Shown: positions 7,390-14,684, counted from the first letter of the stretch. The stretch: DNA of 14,692 nucleotides from Planctomycetes bacterium RBG_13_46_10 (GCA_001824645.1 MHYD01000025.1:8837-23528); one strand, 5' to 3'. Made by a program: numbers and translations. The notes: generated by a model not told the origin, from the letters alone.

Positions 7390-7977
7390 ATGTCGATAAA
7401 AACCGTGATTTTCGACTTGGATGGAACGATAACACAACCCTATTTTGATTTTGACCTCATTCGCGAGGAGATGGGTTTAACAAAAGAGTCAGGGCCGGTA
7501 CTTGAATCTATGGAGAATATGGCACCCGAACAACGTCAACAAGCTGAAAAAATACTGCATTTTCACGAGGAAAAGGCTGTTACAGAATCAAAACTTAACC
7601 CTGGTGTCAAGCAAACGCTTGATACGATCCACCAGGCCGGTATTAAGATAGGCATTCTGACGCGAAACAGGCGTCAAAATGCCCTGGCAATCGCCAATAA
7701 ATACAGCTTGAAATTCGATACTATAGTTGACAGAGAAGATGGACCGGTCAAGCCGGACGCTTTCGGTGTGCTGCAAATATGCCGGCAGCTTGGGGTAAAA
7801 CCTGAAGAAACGCTTGTAGTAGGTGATTATCTTTTCGATGTAATGTCTGCAAAAGCTGCTGGTGCCACTGCGGTTCTTTTAGCCAATCATAAAAAAGCTG
7901 ATGAATTTGCCCGATATGCAGATTTTCGTATCGAAAAAATTGGTGAGATATTACAATTATTGAATATAATAACATAA
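7390..7977 (+). CDS. HAD-superfamily hydrolase (phosphoglycolate phosphatase-like)
   Basis: A 195-residue haloacid-dehalogenase-type phosphatase. All four motifs are visible: I, IFDLDGTIT with nucleophile Asp9 and Asp11; II, GILTRNRR with Thr91; III, the Lys in GPVKPDAF (Lys121); and IV, VVGDYLFDVMSAKAAG with Asp146 and Asp150. A short helical cap lies between motifs I and II (subfamily IA pattern). It should dephosphorylate a small phosphorylated metabolite; phosphoglycolate is the common default but is not shown. I chose ATG 7390; a TTG at 7381 adds three residues but lies against the palindromic repeat. Neither has a convincing Shine-Dalgarno. The nearest possible promoter region is filled by that repeat. 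Confidence 0.85.
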   Translation: MSIKTVIFDLDGTITQPYFDFDLIREEMGLTKESGPVLESMENMAPEQRQQAEKILHFHEEKAVTESKLNPGVKQTLDTIHQAGIKIGILTRNRRQNALAIANKYSLKFDTIVDREDGPVKPDAFGVLQICRQLGVKPEETLVVGDYLFDVMSAKAAGATAVLLANHKKADEFARYADFRIEKIGEILQLLNIIT

Positions 7978-8027
7978 AAACAAAATAACACTTTCAGCGG
8001 GAACTTAGTGTTTTGGTGAATATACCT

Positions 8028-8888
8028 ATGAGCACAGATAAAAATATAGTTATGATAATTTTTCTCTTGTTATCAGCAACAGCTTGCTCCATACAGGGAA
8101 ATACAGGTATTGCAAATTTATCGGACGGTCAATCCCAGGAAAAGGACGCTAATTCGGTTGATACAATCCTGACAAGATTAAAACAAAAAACCACAAATAT
8201 AATATCTTACCAGTCAGAGCTTGAGTATAAATTCAAGCAGCCACTGCTCGAATCGCAAACACTTAGGAAGGGAGCTTTATACTATCAAAAATTCGATGAT
8301 AAATCGATGCTGCGGGTAAACTTCCAAACACTCAAACAGGATGATGAAAAAGAGCAAAAATATCCCGAGCACTTTATCTTCGACGGTATCTGGCTTACAC
8401 GTATTGACTATCAAGTCAAAAAAACTGAACGTCGCCAATTAACCGAACCAAACAAGCCGGCAGACCCTTTCGAACTGGCCAGCAGAGAGTTCCCTATAAT
8501 AGGTTTTACCAAGATCGAAGAATTAAAAAAGCAGTTCGAAATAAACCTGGTTCAGCCAGTCCAGACCCTGACGAGCTCAGCCGATTCAACGCAGGCCGAA
8601 GGATATGAAAAGGATGAACCGAAAACATCCTTTCATCTGCATCTAAAAATCAAGCCGGATTCCATTTACAAAGATGATTACACATCCATTGATTTTTGGG
8701 TCGACAAGAAATCAGATCTGCCTGTCAAAATCATCGCCATTACAACCGAAGATGATATCTATGAGATAAAATTTCTCAAACCTGCGGTTAATAAAAAAAT
8801 AGATGAAAAGATATTTAAGTTTGATATTCCACAAAACTTTACGATGGAAATAATCCCCTTAAAGAGCAAAGAATCCGAAGAAAAATAA
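8028..8888 (+). CDS. Predicted lipoprotein with LolA-like domain
   Basis: A 286-residue secreted protein. From the ATG at 8028 there is a short signal peptide with a hydrophobic core (IVMIIFLLLSATAC) and a lipobox ending in Cys20, so it is probably lipid-anchored; Ser at +2 would allow outer-membrane sorting. The mature part has alternating β-strands (YQSELEYKFKQP, RKGALYYQKF, SMLRVNFQTL, HFIFDGIWLTRIDYQVKKTERRQL, SIDFWVDKKSDLPVKIIAI) like the LolA/LppX lipoprotein-sorting fold, which binds lipid acyl chains. This is a fold-level call. In-frame TTG/GTG codons at 8013/8016 are alternative starts, but GGTGA eight bases before the ATG and the signal-peptide length favour 8028. It precedes the HPr-domain gene by 53 bp. 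Confidence 0.65.
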   Translation: MSTDKNIVMIIFLLLSATACSIQGNTGIANLSDGQSQEKDANSVDTILTRLKQKTTNIISYQSELEYKFKQPLLESQTLRKGALYYQKFDDKSMLRVNFQTLKQDDEKEQKYPEHFIFDGIWLTRIDYQVKKTERRQLTEPNKPADPFELASREFPIIGFTKIEELKKQFEINLVQPVQTLTSSADSTQAEGYEKDEPKTSFHLHLKIKPDSIYKDDYTSIDFWVDKKSDLPVKIIAITTEDDIYEIKFLKPAVNKKIDEKIFKFDIPQNFTMEIIPLKSKESEEK

Positions 8889-8941
8889 ATGTTCTTTAAT
8901 CTGTAACATCGGCTTTATCGTGAAATGTCACAGGCGTTTAT

Positions 8942-10483
8942 ATGCGTCCAGTAAAAGTTTCAGATGATGATTTTCATGAATTAATTGCACAACGAGCGAA
9001 AAGACTCCTCAGTCTTGCAAACTACTTATCAAGCTGCAGCTCAAACAGTGAATTTCTTATACGTTCATTTTTAGGTGAATTTTTCTCACAATCCTTACAG
9101 ATTGAAGAGCTTCTTGATGCTTATGACGCACGTAATAATTGCAAATGGTGCCCCTTCAGGTCTCTTATCGCCGCAACAAAGCTTTTTTCAAACGTAGGCT
9201 ATGAGCTGCTGCATATTCGTCATGCTGTACCGGCCTATCGGCTGTTACCCGTCGGAGGAGATTTTGCCAAGGCCACACAACAAACACTCGACTTTACCGG
9301 TGAAGTGCTGACAAAAACAGCTAAACATTTGTTAAGCATGGCTTGCAGGCTTAACCTGCCTGTTCCCTCAGAGACTGAAAGCGAGCCATTTCATTCCGAA
9401 GAGATGCCGCCGGCCCGTCTGCCGCGTGACTGTAAAGCACGCAGAGCCGAGACCGTCTCTGAAATGGTAACTATGTTAGCTACCGCATTTTTAAATCTCG
9501 CCGCCGGCAGTAAGGATGTCCGCTCTGCCACCAAGGCAAAACCACACGAGTATCCTTCTTACATTGAAAACTCTATTACCGAGGAAAGCCTGCGAACACT
9601 TGAGCTTCGATTCCACAATCTGCAATCACAATATGATACATATGTCGCAGGCTCAGAAGCCGAGCAGCAAGATACAGACTTGCTTGTCTTGAGAGGCCAT
9701 ATAAGCGTCGTCTTCCACCTTTTAAGAACAGCTACGTCATTTGCTCATTATTATGAAAGGCATTTAAATAAAAAACCCTGTGAAGTAAAAAGCCCACAGG
9801 AACTATTGCTACAGCCTAATGACCTGTTGTTCGTACTGATGAACTACTCCATTACCTACATTAGTCTTTACATCGACTGTGCAGAAAATCTATGTCGTCA
9901 GATGTTAAAGCGATATGCCGAAATAAGTCAGATTGAGGTCTGTGTCCCGCCATACCGCGGATTTCATGTCAGACCTGCCACTCTGATTTCAAAACTCGCC
10001 CTGCATTACGGCAGCGAAGTCTATATGCAACTGGACGAAGAGCGCTATGACGCCGGCTCGGCCCTTGAATTGTTCCGTGTCAACGAAAAGATAAATGCTC
10101 AAAAACGAAAGTTTGTAGCTGCTGAAATTATTAGGCTTAAGCTCGTCCCCCAATGGGCAACAGGGAAAGACCTCAAAACCATTATTCATGACACTATTTC
10201 AACACTTGCCAAGGAAAGCAAGCTAATCTTATACGAACAACCCCTTCAAATTTCAGACATCCCCATACGGGCTGAAGGTACGTTGCTCGAAAAGGTCATA
10301 GATGAGGTGGCCCAGCTTTTGGCTTTGGGTAAAATAGATATTAACACCGACATGACAGTGACATTTATAGGCGACAAGCGGGTCCTGGCCGATATAAAGC
10401 TGCTTGCAGAAGCCGGCTATGGCGAAGACAGCCTCGGCAACAATATCTCTCTTCCGGAAAAGCTTTCGTACCTGAGAAGATAA
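8942..10483 (+). CDS. Large protein with an embedded HPr-like phosphocarrier domain
   Basis: A 513-residue protein I do not recognise as a named family. Residues 1-325 are mostly helical, with a CxxC (Cys67, Cys70) and several long amphipathic helices. From residue 331 an HPr-like domain is readable: IEVCVPPYRGFHVRPATLIS matches the GxHARPA phosphorylation loop, with His342 in the place of HPr His15 and Arg344-Pro345 kept. YDAGSALEL follows, with Ser373 near HPr Ser46. The expected last strand and helix (DIPIRAEGTLLEKVIDEVAQLL, 439-460) appear only after about 50 extra residues, so the domain seems to carry an insertion. The tail (GDKRVLADIKLLAEAGYGED) is unassigned. This would be a cytosolic sensor or regulator linked to PTS-type phosphorelay; that role is inferred. 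ATG 8942 has only a weak Shine-Dalgarno. Confidence 0.65.
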   Translation: MRPVKVSDDDFHELIAQRAKRLLSLANYLSSCSSNSEFLIRSFLGEFFSQSLQIEELLDAYDARNNCKWCPFRSLIAATKLFSNVGYELLHIRHAVPAYRLLPVGGDFAKATQQTLDFTGEVLTKTAKHLLSMACRLNLPVPSETESEPFHSEEMPPARLPRDCKARRAETVSEMVTMLATAFLNLAAGSKDVRSATKAKPHEYPSYIENSITEESLRTLELRFHNLQSQYDTYVAGSEAEQQDTDLLVLRGHISVVFHLLRTATSFAHYYERHLNKKPCEVKSPQELLLQPNDLLFVLMNYSITYISLYIDCAENLCRQMLKRYAEISQIEVCVPPYRGFHVRPATLISKLALHYGSEVYMQLDEERYDAGSALELFRVNEKINAQKRKFVAAEIIRLKLVPQWATGKDLKTIIHDTISTLAKESKLILYEQPLQISDIPIRAEGTLLEKVIDEVAQLLALGKIDINTDMTVTFIGDKRVLADIKLLAEAGYGEDSLGNNISLPEKLSYLRR

Positions 10484-10617
10484 TTATAACCCGCAGAAAA
10501 ACCGTCGGTGAGAAAATCCGGTGAATCCGGAACACAAATAAAATATAAAAAAATCAATTTTTATTTTTAACTGTAATCCTGCTAAAAAATATCAATTTGA
10601 AAAAGAAAGGGCTTAGA

Positions 10618-11094
10618 ATGGCGAAGGGCATTGTAGTGTACTACTCAAGAAGCGGTAATACTAAAGAGATGGCTGAGATAATAGCCAAGGCGATGAACGA
10701 TGCCGGTTTGAAAACAGAATGTAAATCGGTCGAAAAAGTTAAAGCCGATGATTTGCCCGGCTACGATGCAATCGTTATAGGCTCACCAACATATTATGGC
10801 CACATGGCTGGTCCTATAAAAACGCTCATAGATGACCTGGTAAACAGGCACGGCACCTTAAATGGTAAAATCGGCGGCGCATTTTCAAGTGCGGCAAATA
10901 TCGGTGGCGGCAACGAAACCACGATTATGGGCATAATCGAAGTGATGCTCATCGCCGGCATGATTGTCCAGGGCGACCCGCAGGGCGACCACTACGGCCC
11001 CGTTTCTATTGGCAAGCCCGATGAAAGAGTCAGGCAACAGTGCATACGCCGGGGCCAAAGAATTGCAGAATTAACTAAAAAACTTGCCAATTAA
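10618..11094 (+). CDS. Flavodoxin-like / WrbA-type FMN protein
   Basis: A 158-residue flavodoxin-fold protein. The FMN phosphate loop is S10-RSGNT-15 (YYSRSGNTKEMAEII), and the isoalloxazine loops are SPTYYGHMAGPIKTLID (56-72) and FSSAANIGGGNETT (89-102), the WrbA/NAD(P)H:quinone oxidoreductase-type pattern. Typical WrbA is near 200 residues, so this is a shorter relative; electron transfer or quinone reduction are both possible. The start at ATG 10618 is set by AAAGGG seven bases upstream; an in-frame TTG at 10597 is less likely. It stands 134 bp after the HPr-domain gene. That gap holds a short 5-bp stem (TCCGG 10517-10521 with CCGGA 10527-10531) and A+T-rich sequence, so separate transcription is likely. 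Confidence 0.85.
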   Translation: MAKGIVVYYSRSGNTKEMAEIIAKAMNDAGLKTECKSVEKVKADDLPGYDAIVIGSPTYYGHMAGPIKTLIDDLVNRHGTLNGKIGGAFSSAANIGGGNETTIMGIIEVMLIAGMIVQGDPQGDHYGPVSIGKPDERVRQQCIRRGQRIAELTKKLAN

Positions 11095-11110
11095 CCCCAG
11101 AAATAAATAT

Positions 11111-11138
11111 CGTTTTTTTTAGTAAAAAAAACGTTTTT
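11111..11138 (+). terminator. A/T-rich perfect hairpin followed by T-run
   Basis: CGTTTTTTTT (11111-11120) and AAAAAAAACG (11124-11133) are exact reverse complements with a three-base AGT loop, followed directly by TTTTT (11134-11138). It lies 16 bp beyond the flavodoxin stop, where a terminator is expected, although the stem is nearly all A-U. The same A/T tract lies just upstream of a TTGACA box and may also serve as an UP element for the next gene. Confidence 0.5.
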
Positions 11139-11140
11139 CT

Positions 11141-11169
11141 TTGACAAGACTTTGTAAACTCGTTAAATT
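11141..11169 (+). promoter_or_regulatory. Sigma70-type promoter for the histone-like gene
   Basis: TTGACA (11141-11146) is a perfect -35 box. TAAATT (11164-11169), a 4/6 match to the -10 consensus, follows after 17 bp. The predicted start is near 11176, about 50 bases before the ATG. The A/T block at 11113-11138 falls in the UP-element zone. The leader contains the dyad TACGCC-TAT-GGCGTA (11188-11202), just before the ribosome site, which may be a small hairpin or an operator. Confidence 0.55.
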
Positions 11170-11225
11170 TCTGACAACTCTAACCTGTACGCCTATGGCG
11201 TATACCTATGTGGAGGATAATTTGA

Positions 11226-11399
11226 ATGCAAGAATATGAAACTCTGAAAACATTAGTAAATGAAATTGAAGCCGACATTAGCAAGGCTGAGGGCGGAAAC
11301 AAAGCGGCGGGCACTCGCGTTCGTAAGCAAATGCAGAAAATCAAGCAGGCTTCACAGACTGTTCGCAACCGCGTCCTTGAAATAAGGACGGTACCGTAA
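11226..11399 (+). CDS. Small histone H1-like (Hc1-type) DNA-binding protein
   Basis: A 57-residue, Lys/Arg-rich protein missed by length cut-offs. It begins MQEYETLKTLVNEIEADISK and continues with AEGGNKAAGTRVRKQMQKIK, which closely recalls the KAEKGNKAAAQRVR core of chlamydial histone H1-like protein Hc1 and related short bacterial proteins. These are nucleoid-associated proteins that bind and compact DNA. The sequence predicts two helices joined near Gly23-Gly24, the second strongly basic (TRVRKQMQKIKQASQTVRNR). It lacks the long Lys/Ala-rich tail of full-size Hc1. GGAGGA (11212-11217), eight bases before the ATG, is the best ribosome site among the complete genes here, and a good promoter lies upstream, so expression is probably high. 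It appears monocistronic. Confidence 0.75.
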   Translation: MQEYETLKTLVNEIEADISKAEGGNKAAGTRVRKQMQKIKQASQTVRNRVLEIRTVP

Positions 11400-11460
11400 A
11401 GCAGCATAAGCTGAAGAAGAAACGGCCTCTGCTGTGCATATTTCGGCCTGATTCAAATGG

Positions 11461-11483
11461 GTTAAGCCATAAACTGGTTTAAC
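11461..11483. repeat. Hairpin after the histone-like gene
   Basis: GTTAAGCCA (11461-11469) pairs with TGGTTTAAC (11475-11483) around the five-base loop TAAAC; eight pairs are Watson-Crick and one is G-U when read as plus-strand RNA. It lies 62 bp beyond the histone-like stop. No T-run follows, so it could be a factor-assisted terminator or the edge of the repeat block that follows. Confidence 0.4.
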
Positions 11484-11494
11484 ATCCTGTGGTT

Positions 11495-11660
11495 AGCCTG
11501 CTCGTCCTGCGACTTGTCCGGCGTAGCGGAGTCGGAAGCCTGTCGTTTGGGGCGAAGTAGGGAGCGCACTTGTGGCGAGCCGGTCGAAGGGTCGAAACCA
11601 TAAATGGTGAGCTTGCCTGCCCTGAGCATAGTCGAAGGGTCGAATCCATGCCGGAAGGGG
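11495..11660. repeat. Cluster of interspersed intergenic repeat fragments
   Basis: The gap between the histone-like and hotdog genes (about 300 bp) contains no credible gene. GTCGAAGGGTCGAA occurs twice (11583-11596 and 11631-11644), the second inside CCTGAGCATAGTCGAAGGG, a string resembling a repeat widespread in many bacterial genomes (from memory). A separate segment (11510-11534) forms CGACT...AGTCG around CCG...CGG. The word CATAAATGGT/CATAAACTGGT also recurs. Together these look like remnants of short palindromic mobile repeats that gathered in one intergenic site. Confidence 0.55.
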
Positions 11661-11702
11661 CGGGAAGTTTCTGTTTTCATTGCGCATAATTAGAGAACAA
11701 TA

Positions 11703-12179
11703 ATGCCGCCGCCACTATTATTTGATCTATCACAAATAGACCTTACAGGCGAACCTCTTTTTGACAAAGAAGCGATTTGCAAAATGAATCCGCAACGCTT
11801 CGAGATGCAGCAGCTTGACGGCGTTTTGTGGTACGACAAGGACAAATATCTTATTCTTGGCTATAAAGACGTAACCGAGGACGAGTTCTGGGTTCGCGGC
11901 CATATTCCGGGCCGGCCGTTGATGCCTGCGGTGATAATGGTCGAGGCTGCGGCCCAGCTTTCCAGCTTCTTTGTAAAACAAATTTACGACGTCGAAGGCT
12001 TTATTGGATTTGCCGGCATCGATTCCACCAAATTTCGTGTTCCTGTCGAGCCGGGAAGGAGATTATATCTGCTCGGTCATATCACAAAGTTCAAGCGGAG
12101 AAAATACACTTGCAGTATCCAGGGCGTTGTTGATAACACGATGGTTTTCGAAACAGTCGTCTCCGGCCTGAATGTTTAA
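11703..12179 (+). CDS. FabZ/FabA-like hotdog 3-hydroxyacyl-ACP dehydratase
   Basis: A 158-residue hotdog-fold protein. The FabZ active-site pattern is complete: FWVRGHIPGRPLMPAVIMVE contains His67 (GHxPGxPxMP) and Glu81 (VEAAAQ), the residues that dehydrate 3-hydroxyacyl-ACP in FabZ. The entry segment MNPQRFEMQQLDGVLWYD corresponds to the family's lPHRyPf-lvDrv start, but its PHR His is replaced by Gln. The length fits FabZ. It could serve fatty-acid synthesis or a special acyl chain; no other fatty-acid genes lie nearby, so it may be an accessory dehydratase. The Shine-Dalgarno is weak. A 161-bp gap containing a possible -10 TATAAT (12292-12297) but no good -35 separates it from hsdM. Confidence 0.85.
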   Translation: MPPPLLFDLSQIDLTGEPLFDKEAICKMNPQRFEMQQLDGVLWYDKDKYLILGYKDVTEDEFWVRGHIPGRPLMPAVIMVEAAAQLSSFFVKQIYDVEGFIGFAGIDSTKFRVPVEPGRRLYLLGHITKFKRRKYTCSIQGVVDNTMVFETVVSGLNV

Positions 12180-12340
12180 CGCTTACAATCTTACAAATTA
12201 CCAATCTCCACCATCTCTCTGCATTTTTATCGCATAAAATCTGATTGTTTTTCTTATTATTAAGGCTAATATAAACTTTTTGAGTTGCCGATATAATACA
12301 GAGATATTTAAGGAAATAGCCAGATAGCGGAGAAATTGCC

Positions 12341-13798
12341 TTGTTTGAACAGACATTCAAGAATATAGACGACGTTCTTTGGAAAGACGCAGGATGCTCA
12401 AGCGAACTGGACTACGTAGAACAAACCTCGTGGATTCTCTTTCTCAAATATCTTGATGATTTCGAGAAAGATAAAAAAATGGCTGCTGAACTTGCGGGCA
12501 AATCTTATACAACTATTATCAGCCCTGAATACCGCTGGAATGTGTGGGCAGCTCCCAAAGATAAAGAAGGAAGGATAGACCATCATAAAGCGCTAACCGG
12601 AGATGACCTGAAAGACTTTGTTGACCATAAACTTTTTCCATATCTGAAAAAGTTCAAGACATCGGCTGAAAGCGCAACAACAATCGAATATAAAATAGGA
12701 GAGATATTCAGCGAACTGAAAAATAAAATTCAAAGCGGCTATACTATGCGCGAAGTCGTCAATTTAGTTGATGAACTTCGCTTTCGTTCCAATACTGAAA
12801 AACATGAGATGTCGCATCTCTATGAAGATAAAATTAAAAATATGGGCAACGCAGGCAGGAATGGCGGAGAATATTATACGCCGAGGCCACTTATAAAGAC
12901 GATTGTAAAAGTGGTTGTGCCGATTATCGGCAATAAGATTTATGACGGTGCAGTTGGTTCGGCGGGCTTTTTATGTGAGTCTTTCGAATATCTTAAAACC
13001 AGCAAAGACCTTACCACCAAAGATGCTAAGATTCTGCAAAAGGACACCTTCTTCGGCAAGGAAAAGAAATCATTGGCCTATATAATCGGTATTATGAATA
13101 TGATTCTGCACGGTATCGAAGCTCCAAATATTGTTCATACAAATACGCTGGCCGAGAACCTTGCTGATATTCAGGAACGTAACCGATTCGATATCGTTTT
13201 AGCCAATCCGCCATTTGGCGGCAAGGAACGTTCGGAAGTACAGCAGAACTTTCCCATAAAAACGAGCGAAACGGCATTTTTGTTTCTTCAGCATTTTATT
13301 AAAATCCTAAAGGCAGGCGGAAAAGCAGGCGTAATAATAAAAAATACATTTCTTTCCAATACGGATAACGCATCTGTATCGCTTAGAAAGATGCTTTTGG
13401 AAAGCTGTAATCTGCATACGGTTCTGGATTTGCCGGGCGGGATATTCTCGGGAGCAGGTGTTAAAACCGTGGTGCTGTTTTTTGAAAAAGGGGCGCCCAC
13501 GCGCAAGGTCTGGTTTTATCAGCTAAATTTAGACAGGAATTTAGGCAAGACCAATCCGCTCAATGAAAACGACCTGGCGGATTTTGTAAAATTGCAGAAG
13601 AAAAAAGAAGATTCGGAAAACTCCTGGTCGGTGAATGTGGCCGATGTGGATAAAACCACATTCGACCTGTCGGTGAAAAACCCGCATAAAAAGGACGAAA
13701 CGGCGCTCCGAGAACCGCAGGCGATACTGGACGAGATGAAGGCGCTGGATAAGGAAAGCGAATCTATTTTGAGCAGCATTTTTAAGCAAATCCAATAG
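12341..13798 (+). CDS. hsdM: Type I restriction-modification methyltransferase subunit (HsdM)
   Basis: A 485-residue N6-adenine DNA methyltransferase. An N-terminal helical HsdM domain (residues 1-150, with ELDYVEQTSWILFLKYLDDF) precedes the Rossmann-type catalytic domain: EYYTPRPLIKTIVK, the SAM-binding motif I as DGAVGSAGFL (202-211), and the catalytic NPPF (289-292) in FDIVLANPPFGGK. Motif I departs from the common DPACGTGGFL, but I recall this DGAxGSAGFL version from other HsdM proteins, so it is probably active. With HsdS it would methylate adenine at a split target and protect host DNA. The start is a TTG with GGAGA seven bases upstream. The next gene in the operon is Shedu-like, not hsdS, so specificity and restriction subunits must lie elsewhere, probably downstream. 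Confidence 0.95.
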   Translation: MFEQTFKNIDDVLWKDAGCSSELDYVEQTSWILFLKYLDDFEKDKKMAAELAGKSYTTIISPEYRWNVWAAPKDKEGRIDHHKALTGDDLKDFVDHKLFPYLKKFKTSAESATTIEYKIGEIFSELKNKIQSGYTMREVVNLVDELRFRSNTEKHEMSHLYEDKIKNMGNAGRNGGEYYTPRPLIKTIVKVVVPIIGNKIYDGAVGSAGFLCESFEYLKTSKDLTTKDAKILQKDTFFGKEKKSLAYIIGIMNMILHGIEAPNIVHTNTLAENLADIQERNRFDIVLANPPFGGKERSEVQQNFPIKTSETAFLFLQHFIKILKAGGKAGVIIKNTFLSNTDNASVSLRKMLLESCNLHTVLDLPGGIFSGAGVKTVVLFFEKGAPTRKVWFYQLNLDRNLGKTNPLNENDLADFVKLQKKKEDSENSWSVNVADVDKTTFDLSVKNPHKKDETALREPQAILDEMKALDKESESILSSIFKQIQ

Positions 13799-13815
13799 TA
13801 TGAGGTGCTAAACAA

Positions 13816-14643
13816 ATGGCAGACATTATTAAAACCATATCGGTCGGGAAAGACTTTGTAAAAACAAATGGTGTTTTGTTGGAACAAACATCTGATACTG
13901 CGCTGGTCTTTTTCCCTCAAATCCATCCCGGTGGCGTAAGAGGTAATTTAATAAGGTTTAAGAAAGTCAGAAATGAAAACTGGGAGAAAATATCAGAAAA
14001 AGACTTTAGAGAATTAAAACTTTATGAGGGTGTTCATATTGAATTGGGAACCCAACAATTGAAAAAATTGCTTGAGGAAGTTGATAAAAGAAAATTGATC
14101 TCAAAAGATGGTGTTCAATACGGCACGAAAGAATATATAGTAGCAGATAAAGCTAAGGTTTTATTGATTGATGATAAAAATATAAAAGAAGTTTTAGAGC
14201 AAATTTTAACTATGGGATATTCTGACGACTTTTGGAATTTGGTTAGTAATTCAGATCCAGGCCTTGCCGATAAATTAGCAGCTGCTCACAAACAAAAGTT
14301 TTATCAAACAGAGCTTGAAAATCTAATACAACTTTTAGCATTAGAAGAAAACAGTAATATCGTTGACGAAATTGGGGCATACGGCAACCTAGAGTCTTAT
14401 AAAGCCGAACAGCCTGAAAAAATATTCCACAAATGGATTGATAAGAACTTATGGGTTTTTGGCGTTGAATATATAAAAAAATATGATGCACGAAGAATAG
14501 CGTTATTTAGTGAGTGCGATCTGTTGATGGAGTCGATAGATGGCTTTCTAGATTTGATAGAACTAAAAAGACCAAAATTGGAGTATGAGATTTTTAAGCA
14601 TGATCCTGACCTTACCCCCAAAAACTGTGCCAGTTGCAATTAG
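13816..14643 (+). CDS. Shedu-type (DUF4263) nuclease, apparently truncated at its C-terminus
   Basis: A 275-residue protein whose last third matches DUF4263, the nuclease domain of Shedu (SduA) anti-phage systems: the entry helices (residues 164-200), FHKWIDKNLWVFGVEYIKKY (204-223), the Arg226-Arg227 pair, then CDLLMESIDGFLDLIELKRP with Asp235 and Glu249-x-Lys251 (PD-(D/E)xK core). Residues 1-160 are a variable N-terminal sensing region. Known SduA proteins continue after ELKRP with a helical section (SxELxxAIxQvxxYl); here only about 22 residues follow and the end, TPKNCASCN, is unlike it. The gene therefore seems cut, and neither other frame resumes the match. GAGGTG lies eight bases before the ATG; spacing to hsdM is 17 bp, so it was part of the hsd operon. 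Activity of the truncated form is doubtful. Confidence 0.8.
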   Translation: MADIIKTISVGKDFVKTNGVLLEQTSDTALVFFPQIHPGGVRGNLIRFKKVRNENWEKISEKDFRELKLYEGVHIELGTQQLKKLLEEVDKRKLISKDGVQYGTKEYIVADKAKVLLIDDKNIKEVLEQILTMGYSDDFWNLVSNSDPGLADKLAAAHKQKFYQTELENLIQLLALEENSNIVDEIGAYGNLESYKAEQPEKIFHKWIDKNLWVFGVEYIKKYDARRIALFSECDLLMESIDGFLDLIELKRPKLEYEIFKHDPDLTPKNCASCN

Positions 14644-14667
14644 AGTATCGGCATGATAAAACTCTAA
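14640..14667. repeat. Inverted repeat just upstream of the last start codon
   Basis: TTAGAGT (14640-14646) and ACTCTAA (14661-14667) are exact reverse complements around a 14-base loop, overlapping the Shedu stop and ending six bases before a strong Shine-Dalgarno. Such leader hairpins occur in front of transposase genes, where they limit read-through expression, but a simple terminator or chance is also possible. Confidence 0.45.
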
Positions 14668-14684
14668 AAGACAGGAGGTGCACA

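Noticed and set aside
7987..8012. AACACT/AGTGTT inverted repeat between the HAD and lipoprotein genes
   Set aside because: Only six pairs with a 14-base loop and no T-run; expected by chance in sequence this A+T rich.
11180..11407. 75-codon minus-strand ORF opposite the histone-like gene
   Set aside because: Exact antisense of the short basic gene, which has the ribosome site, promoter and family resemblance.
11462..11687. Overlapping minus-strand ORFs in the repeat-rich gap
   Set aside because: Their translations repeat FDPSTM/FDRL-like words that come directly from the GTCGAAGGG repeat; they are repeat-generated open frames rather than genes.
12292..12297. TATAAT upstream of hsdM as a promoter
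   Set aside because: A perfect -10 string, but no acceptable -35 at 16-18 bp and no extended -10 TG; it remains only a possibility in an A+T-rich gap.
13519..13926. 135-codon minus-strand ORF across the hsdM/Shedu junction
   Set aside because: Antisense to two well-supported genes, low-complexity Phe/Ser-rich translation, no ribosome site logic.
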